Shown one piece after another: positions 59,515-64,000 of a stretch of 64,000 nucleotides of DNA. The position numbers and the translations under genes are program-made. Under the pieces are notes generated by a model that saw only the letters and a list, made by a program, of their open reading frames with translations, ran no database searches and was not told the origin of the DNA. Each line of letters begins with the position of its first letter. The first letter of the stretch is position 1. The DNA is from Streptomyces sp. NBC_01463 (GTDB lineage: Bacteria; Actinomycetota; Actinomycetes; Streptomycetales; Streptomycetaceae): contig CP109468.1 of assembly GCA_036227345.1 (NCBI GenBank), positions 5,766,001-5,830,000 of the forward strand. Direction: 5' to 3'.

Positions 59515-60338
59515 GCGACGGCCGGCTCTCCGTCAACCAGGAGACCATCAAGCAGTGGTCGCTGCCCGAGCTCGCCGAGGGCTGCGCGAAGGCGGGCATC
59601 GACAAGGTCGGCCTGTGGCGGGCCCCGGTCCAGGAGTACGGCGTGGCGGCGACGGCCCGCCTCCTCTCCGACGCGGGCCTGTCCGTCACCAGCCTGTGCC
59701 GGGGCGGCTTCTTCACGGCCCTCGACCCGGCCGAGCGGGCCCGCGCCCTGGACGACAACCGTGCGGCACTCGACGAGGCGGCGGGCCTGTCCACGGACAC
59801 GCTGGTCCTGGTCTCGGGCGGCCTGCCGGAGGGCAGCAAGGACCTGTACGGTGCCCGCGAACGCATCGCGGACGCGCTGGCCGAACTGGTTCCCTACGCG
59901 GCCGAACGCGACGTACGCCTGGCCATCGAGCCCCTGCACCCGATGTTCGCCTCGGACCGCTGCGTGGTCTCCACCCTGTCCCAGGCCCTGGACATCGCGG
60001 AACGCTTCCCGGCCGAGCGGGTCGGCGTGGTCGTCGACACGTACCACCTCTGGTGGGACGACCAGGCACCCGCGCAGATCGCCCGGGCGGGCGTGGCCGG
60101 CCGCATCCACTCCTTCCAGCTCGCCGACTGGATCACCCCGCTCCCGGCGGGCGTGCTGCTGGGACGCGGCCAACTCGGCGACGGCAGCGTGGACTTCCGC
60201 GCCTTCCGCACGGCGGTCGAGGCCACCGGCTTCGACGGTCCGATCGAGGTCGAGATCTTCAACGAGGAGCTGTGGGCCCGAGACGGCGCGGAGGTCCTGG
60301 CGGAGGTCGCCGCCCGGTACGCGGAGCACGCCTGCTGA
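59511..60338 (+). CDS. Sugar phosphate isomerase/epimerase, second copy
   Basis: 275 residues of the same TIM-barrel superfamily as the gene at 54949 but distinct in sequence. Metal-ligand candidates are LAIEPLHPMFASDRC (Glu), VVVDTYHLWWD (Asp, His), RIHSFQLADW (His) and VEIFNEELW (Glu). The ATG overlaps the DUF993 stop (ATGA), so the three-gene operon is tightly coupled. Family members interconvert ketoses or keto-inositols or dehydrate them. With the dehydrogenase and the aldolase-like protein it forms a plausible short catabolic pathway. Confidence 0.88.
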   Translation: MSDGRLSVNQETIKQWSLPELAEGCAKAGIDKVGLWRAPVQEYGVAATARLLSDAGLSVTSLCRGGFFTALDPAERARALDDNRAALDEAAGLSTDTLVLVSGGLPEGSKDLYGARERIADALAELVPYAAERDVRLAIEPLHPMFASDRCVVSTLSQALDIAERFPAERVGVVVDTYHLWWDDQAPAQIARAGVAGRIHSFQLADWITPLPAGVLLGRGQLGDGSVDFRAFRTAVEATGFDGPIEVEIFNEELWARDGAEVLAEVAARYAEHAC

Positions 60339-60490
60339 CGCCGTGACCGGGCGGTATCCACCGATGTGGCCTCCGGGGCAAAAAAAGTCTGCCCGGGAGC
60401 GCAACCCTTCGGGGCTCTGCCGGGTCGTATCTGTAGTCGGGAGCTTCCGGGGGGTATCCGGGGGGATGGGGAGCCCTGGCAGAGGGGGAG

Positions 60491-60531
60491 AGCGAGAGGG
60501 GTCCGGTCGGGAGACCGGGCCCCGTTTCGCT
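60491..60531 (+). terminator. Terminator after the DUF993 operon
   Basis: Core stem GGGGTCCGGTC (60498-60508) / GACCGGGCCCC (60513-60523) with one G-T pair and a 4-nt loop. It is extended by AGCGA and TCGCT at the outer ends, with TTT close to its 3' side. On the minus strand it follows the TetR gene stop (60548), so it may serve both. Confidence 0.85.
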
Positions 60532-60547
60532 TTCACCGGCCGCCACC

Positions 60548-61138
60548 TCACGGACTGACGGAGCGCCAGACACGCTCCGGGACGGTCCGCGCGGCCTCCT
60601 CGATGTCGATGTCGCCGACGGTGAGCCAGCGGCGTGCGATGCCCGTCACCGGGCCGAGGATCAGGGATTCCAGCACGGGCAGCGGCAGTTCGGCGAGCCG
60701 GCCCGCTGCCTGGTGGTGGTGCAGCCAGGCCGCGAGCGGGGCGAGGCGGGCCTCCTGGGCGTGGCGGATCTGATGGACGTGCTTGGTGACCTCACGGTCC
60801 ACGGTGGCGGAATGCATGAGCCGTGAGGCGTCGGGATTGGCCTGTACGAAGCGCAGATAGGCCCGCGCGACGGCGAGCACACCGCCCCGGGCGTCGCCCG
60901 CCTCCCGCAACGCGGCCCCCAACTCGTCGAGAAGCCGCCCGAGACAGGACTGCCCGAGAGCGACCACCACACCCTGGAGGCTGCCGAAGTGGTGGTAGAC
61001 GCTGCCCGTGCTGACCCCGCTGGCCGAGGTGATCGCCCCCAGCGTGAGGCCGGCTTCGCCCTCGGCCGCGTAGATGGCGAGCGCGCAGTCGAGCACCTGG
61101 GCGGCGGTGGCCTCACCGCGTTGTTGCTTGGGGCTCAT
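60548..61138 (-). CDS. TetR-family transcriptional regulator
   Basis: 196 residues. Helix-turn-helix at about residues 10-58: AAQVLDCALAIYAAEGEAGLTLGAITSASGVSTGSVYHHFGSLQGVVVAL. The C-terminal helical domain has the motif RFVQANPDASRLMHSATVD. No neighbouring transport or enzyme gene is clearly its target: the downstream operon has its own LacI and a kinase gene is divergent. The promoter region (61139-61364) is AT-richer than the genes, including GGAACTGCTTCTGGAAAAAG on the minus strand. Confidence 0.9.
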   Translation of the reverse strand: MSPKQQRGEATAAQVLDCALAIYAAEGEAGLTLGAITSASGVSTGSVYHHFGSLQGVVVALGQSCLGRLLDELGAALREAGDARGGVLAVARAYLRFVQANPDASRLMHSATVDREVTKHVHQIRHAQEARLAPLAAWLHHHQAAGRLAELPLPVLESLILGPVTGIARRWLTVGDIDIEEAARTVPERVWRSVSP

Positions 61139-61364
61139 GATGTCGTCCTCGCTCCCGGCTCCGGTTGATCATCCTGCGTCGGCTCCGCAGGGACCAGCGT
61201 AGAAGAGACTTCCGTAACTTTTTCCAGAAGCAGTTCCAATATGTGTGGCCAGTGCCTCACACTGAACACCCGTTGCATCAAGTCGCCCGCCAACGAGCTC
61301 AGTTCGGGCGACCACATGCTCTCCGGGCGACCGCGGGGGCGGGACACACGGGGAGCGCTCGACC
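61139..61364. promoter_or_regulatory. Divergent promoter region between the TetR and kinase genes
   Basis: 226 nt. The stretch 61205-61245 is unusually AT-rich for this genome and probably contains the TetR promoter on the minus strand. The kinase gene start is preceded by GGGGAGCG. A 70-codon frame on the minus strand was rejected as a gene. Confidence 0.55.
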
Positions 61365-63257
61365 ATGACCAGCGTGCACGACGGCGACCACGGCGACGAC
61401 GGGGAGAACGAGGACTACCTCGACGGCGGCATCAAACCGCTGGCCGCGACCGACCCGGCCCGCATCGGCCCCTACCTCCTGCTCGGCAGGCTCGGGGCGG
61501 GCGGCATGGGCCGGGTCTACCTCGCCCGTTCCGAGGGCGGCCGCACGGTCGCGGTGAAGGTGGTGCACGCGGAGCACGTGGCGGACCCGCAGTTCAGGGC
61601 CCGCTTCCGGCGCGAGGTCGACGCGGCGCGGCGGGTGGGGGAGCGCTACACCGCGCCCGTGCTGGACGCCGCCCCGGACGAGGAGTTCCCCTGGGTGGCC
61701 ACGGGTTACGTGCCCGGCCTCTCCCTCGAACAGATCGTCCGCGGCCACGGTGCGCTCCCCGCCGAGTCCGTGCTCGCCCTCGCCGACGGGCTGCTGCGCG
61801 CGCTCAGGGACATCCACTCGGCGGGCATCGTCCACCGCGACCTCAAGCCGTCGAACGTCATGGTCACGGTCGAGGGCCCCAAGGTCATCGACTTCGGTAT
61901 CGCCCGCGCGGCCGAGACCTCGGTCGAGGCCCTCACCAGCACGGGCATGGTCATCGGCTCCCCGGGTTTCATGGCCCCGGAGCAGATACGCGGCGAGAAC
62001 GCGGTCCCGAAGAGCGACGTGTTCACCCTCGGCTGCGTCCTGACGTACGCGGCCACCGGCCGGCTCCCGTTCGGCAACGGGGTGAGCAATCAGCACGCGG
62101 TGATGTACCACATCGTCGAGGCCGAACCCGATCTGGAGGGCATCCGTCACGAGGGCCTGCGCGCCCTGATCACCCGCCTCCTGACGAAGTCGGCCGCCGA
62201 ACGCCCTTCCGTGGACGACCTGCTGGCCGAGCGGGACTCGGCTCCGGCGGGCGCGTCGTGGCTGCCGGCCGGAGTCGTGAGCCACCTGGCGCGGCAGTCG
62301 GCACGGCTGCTGGACGCGGAGGCGGCCCCGGTACGCCAGGAGCCCGCCGACCGGGGCACGGTCCCCCTGCGCCCGGCGGCGGCGCAGCCGCCCGCGATCG
62401 TCCCCGCCGGCGAGGTGACACCACCGAAGGGACAGCGGGAGGCGCGCCGCCGCCGCCGTCTGCTCGTGTCCGTCCCGCTGGTCTTCGTCCTGGCCGGGGG
62501 CGGCGGCACGGTGATGGTGCTGCAACCGTTCAGCGGCGGCAGCGACAGCGGGGCTCACGCGTCGCCGCCGTCCGCCTCCGCGACGGCCCACCCCACGACG
62601 CCCCCGCCGTCGACGGCGGGCAGCCCGTCCCCCAACGGCGACAAGAGCCCCCAGGAGGCGGGTGACCCGGGCGGAGAAGGGGCCGACGACGGCAAGGACG
62701 GCAAGGACGGCTCGAACGGCAGGGACGCGGCGGTCACGGGAGGCTCCCCGGGCGACGGAGGCACGTCCGCCGGGGGAGGCGGCACGACGGGCGGAGGGTC
62801 GACCGACGGCGGCACGAGCACCGGGGGCTCAACCGGCACCTCGGGTTCCACGACCGCTTCGGGAGGCGGGGGCTCCACCGGAACCTCAGGTTCCACGAGC
62901 GGGTCGGGCGGCTCGGGCGGCTCCTCCGGTGGGAGCCAGGTGCCGTCCTCGTTCGTCGGCACCTGGAAGTACGGCGAGCCGTACAACGTCGGTGAGCCGG
63001 GCACGATCACGATCTCCTCGACGGGCACGGTGCGCCTGTCCGACCGCCCGTACGCCACCTGCCCGTACGTGGCCCAGGTGGTCTCCAAGGCCGACGGCGG
63101 CAGCCGGATCAACGTCAGCGCGGCGAAACTCACGGGCGCCAACGCCGGCTACTGCCACCCGAGCCTGGACGCGTCCTACTTCACCCTGAACGGCAGCGGA
63201 ATCCAGCACAACGTCGGCCCCGCCGCCGGGGACGGGTACTTCTACAAGCGGGGGTGA
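61365..63257 (+). CDS. Membrane Ser/Thr protein kinase (PknB-like) with an extracellular domain
   Basis: 630 residues. The cytoplasmic kinase domain covers about residues 34-300: LLGRLGAGGMGRVYLA (glycine loop), VAVKVVHAEH (Lys), HRDLKPSNVM (catalytic loop), DFGIA and GSPGFMAPEQI. A basic stretch RRRRR precedes one transmembrane segment at about 365-386. Outside follow a Pro/Ser/Thr tract, a Gly/Ser/Thr-rich repetitive linker (about 440-525) and a folded C-terminal domain from FVGTWKYGEPYNVGEPG to the end, with two cysteines likely in a disulfide. There are no PASTA repeats, so the signal sensed is different from that of PknB. Confidence 0.92.
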   Translation: MTSVHDGDHGDDGENEDYLDGGIKPLAATDPARIGPYLLLGRLGAGGMGRVYLARSEGGRTVAVKVVHAEHVADPQFRARFRREVDAARRVGERYTAPVLDAAPDEEFPWVATGYVPGLSLEQIVRGHGALPAESVLALADGLLRALRDIHSAGIVHRDLKPSNVMVTVEGPKVIDFGIARAAETSVEALTSTGMVIGSPGFMAPEQIRGENAVPKSDVFTLGCVLTYAATGRLPFGNGVSNQHAVMYHIVEAEPDLEGIRHEGLRALITRLLTKSAAERPSVDDLLAERDSAPAGASWLPAGVVSHLARQSARLLDAEAAPVRQEPADRGTVPLRPAAAQPPAIVPAGEVTPPKGQREARRRRRLLVSVPLVFVLAGGGGTVMVLQPFSGGSDSGAHASPPSASATAHPTTPPPSTAGSPSPNGDKSPQEAGDPGGEGADDGKDGKDGSNGRDAAVTGGSPGDGGTSAGGGGTTGGGSTDGGTSTGGSTGTSGSTTASGGGGSTGTSGSTSGSGGSGGSSGGSQVPSSFVGTWKYGEPYNVGEPGTITISSTGTVRLSDRPYATCPYVAQVVSKADGGSRINVSAAKLTGANAGYCHPSLDASYFTLNGSGIQHNVGPAAGDGYFYKRG

Positions 63258-63282
63258 GAACGCGTGGCCCCGCAGCAGCCCC

Positions 63283-63651
63283 TCACGACGCCGACCCCTC
63301 GTACGCCTCCCGCGCACCCTCCAGCTCCGGCAGATGCGTCGCCGCCCACGCACAGCACGCGGCCATCGGGCCGAGCAACGTCCTTCCGAGCGCGCTCAGT
63401 TCGTAGTCGACCCGGGGCGGGATGCCGTCGCCGACCGTGCGGGTGATCAGGCCGTCCCGTTCCATCGAGCGGAGGGTCTCGGTCAGCACCTTCGGGGTGA
63501 TGCCGCTCAGCGGGACCTCCAGTTCGGAGAAGCGCCGGGGGCCGGTCTCCAGGCACCTGATGATCTTCGGGGTCCATTTGCCGCCGATCCGGAACGGCGA
63601 GGTGACGTGGGAGCAGCCCGTGAACATTTCGGGATCAAGTGGTTGGCTCAC
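63283..63651 (-). CDS. HxlR-family transcriptional regulator
   Basis: 122 residues with the HxlR winged helix-turn-helix: IGGKWTPKIIRCLETGPRRFSELEVPLSGITPKVLTETLRSMERDGLITRTV. A GTG at 63651 is used. The cysteine at residue 13 (FTGCSHVTS) is in the N-terminal position where several HxlR regulators have a redox-sensitive Cys. It is divergent from an NAD(P)-binding reductase gene over about 100 nt, a common pairing, so it likely represses that gene in the absence of an electrophile or oxidant. Confidence 0.9.
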   Translation of the reverse strand: MSQPLDPEMFTGCSHVTSPFRIGGKWTPKIIRCLETGPRRFSELEVPLSGITPKVLTETLRSMERDGLITRTVGDGIPPRVDYELSALGRTLLGPMAACCAWAATHLPELEGAREAYEGSAS

Positions 63652-63752
63652 CCTGCCGAGCGTACGTAACTATCGTTGCGGAAACCATGGGGTGCGCCGC
63701 TAGCGTCCGCTGCATCGGCCGGCGGTCCGCGGGCCTTGGCGAGGGGAACCCC

Positions 63753-64000
63753 ATGAGCAGCAGGATCATCGTCTTCGGAGCCAACGGACGGGCCGGGCGC
63801 CGGGCGGTCGCGGAGGCCGTCGCGCGGGGGCACGAGGTCACGGCCGTGGTGCGGGACGTGGCGGCGTACAAGGGGCCGGCCGGTGACGGGGTCAGCGTCG
63901 TCGCCGGTGACGTCACCCGGGCGGACAGTGTCGCGGAGGCCGCCGCCGGGCACGACGCCGCGATCAGTGCGGCGGGCCGGATGGACGTGCCGTCGCGGGA
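63753..64000 (+). CDS. NAD(P)-binding NmrA/SDR-like protein, truncated by the window end
   Basis: The first 82 residues are visible. MSSRIIVFGANGRAGRRAVAEAVARGHEVTAVVRD is a Rossmann fold beginning with the GxxGxxG dinucleotide loop, and VVAGDVTRADSVAEAAAGHDAAISAAG is the second strand and cofactor region of atypical short-chain dehydrogenases. GAGGGGA precedes the ATG. It is divergent from the HxlR gene, which suggests an inducible oxidoreductase, perhaps a flavin or quinone reductase. The C-terminus is outside the window, so the exact subfamily cannot be decided. Confidence 0.85.
   Translation, partial: MSSRIIVFGANGRAGRRAVAEAVARGHEVTAVVRDVAAYKGPAGDGVSVVAGDVTRADSVAEAAAGHDAAISAAGRMDVPSR

Noticed and set aside
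61135..61347. 70-codon minus-strand frame overlapping the TetR start by 4 nt
   Set aside because: Codon use in its middle part is poor in third-position GC, it covers the promoter region, and no family resemblance is seen.
1..64000. CRISPR arrays, insertion sequences or prophage
   Set aside because: No regularly spaced repeats of 25-40 nt, transposase motifs or phage structural genes were recognised on either strand.

Overview
The window is a high-GC chromosomal segment that reads as the conserved core of a Streptomyces genome. Supporting signs are the cebEFG-bglC/cebR cellobiose locus, adpA with a TTA codon next to orn, an IdeR/DmdR1-type iron box in front of a ferrioxamine-binding lipoprotein gene, many GTG starts, and gene pairs overlapping by 4 nt. 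No integrase, transposase, phage gene or CRISPR array was found. Gene density is high and almost every gene could be assigned to a family.

Layout. 0.4-6.8 kb: cellobiose/cellotriose uptake and hydrolysis (cebE, cebF, cebG, bglC) with the LacI-family repressor gene cebR and three copies of its 14-bp palindrome. 6.9-9 kb: tRNA-His, oligoribonuclease and the pleiotropic developmental activator adpA, all on the minus strand. 9.4-13.8 kb: a small membrane protein, a universal stress protein, an acetate-transporter-like protein, glmS and a small conserved protein. 14.2-18 kb: secreted GH20 N-acetylhexosaminidase, then siderophore reductase and ferrioxamine-binding protein (desF, desE). The biosynthetic genes desABCD, which sit here in S. 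coelicolor, are not present. 18-21 kb: five small accessory genes. 21-27.5 kb: a leucine/isovalerate catabolic operon (acyl-CoA dehydrogenase, HMG-CoA lyase, both subunits of a biotin-dependent acyl-CoA carboxylase) facing its TetR regulator across paired operators. 27.6-32.1 kb: phosphatase, SRPBCC protein, cation diffusion facilitator, TesB thioesterase and a second acyl-CoA dehydrogenase, several with promoters that suggest leaderless mRNA. 32.2-35.3 kb: TetR, FMN reductase and DHA2 exporter.

35.3-41.2 kb: PucR regulator divergent from a sodium:solute symporter, an agmatinase-family ureohydrolase and a ThDP enzyme, a likely guanidino-compound utilisation operon. 41.3-48.6 kb: secreted class-A beta-lactamase-like protein, TetR/DHA2 exporter pair with three evenly spaced operators, and a fused heterodimer-type ABC exporter. 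49-54.9 kb: small secreted protein, S37 tripeptidyl aminopeptidase, secreted GH3 NagZ-like hexosaminidase, LysR and EamA transporter. 54.9-60.3 kb: sugar isomerase, LacI regulator and an operon of Gfo/Idh/MocA dehydrogenase, DUF993 aldolase-like protein and a second isomerase. This is the best candidate for an undescribed carbohydrate pathway. 60.5-64 kb: TetR, a membrane Ser/Thr kinase, and an HxlR regulator divergent from an NAD(P)-binding protein cut by the window end.

The overall theme is saprophytic carbon scavenging: cellobiose, chitin or peptidoglycan amino sugars, peptides, branched-chain acids and unknown sugars, each under a local repressor, together with developmental control through adpA. 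All functions are inferred from sequence motifs and gene order; no database search was run.
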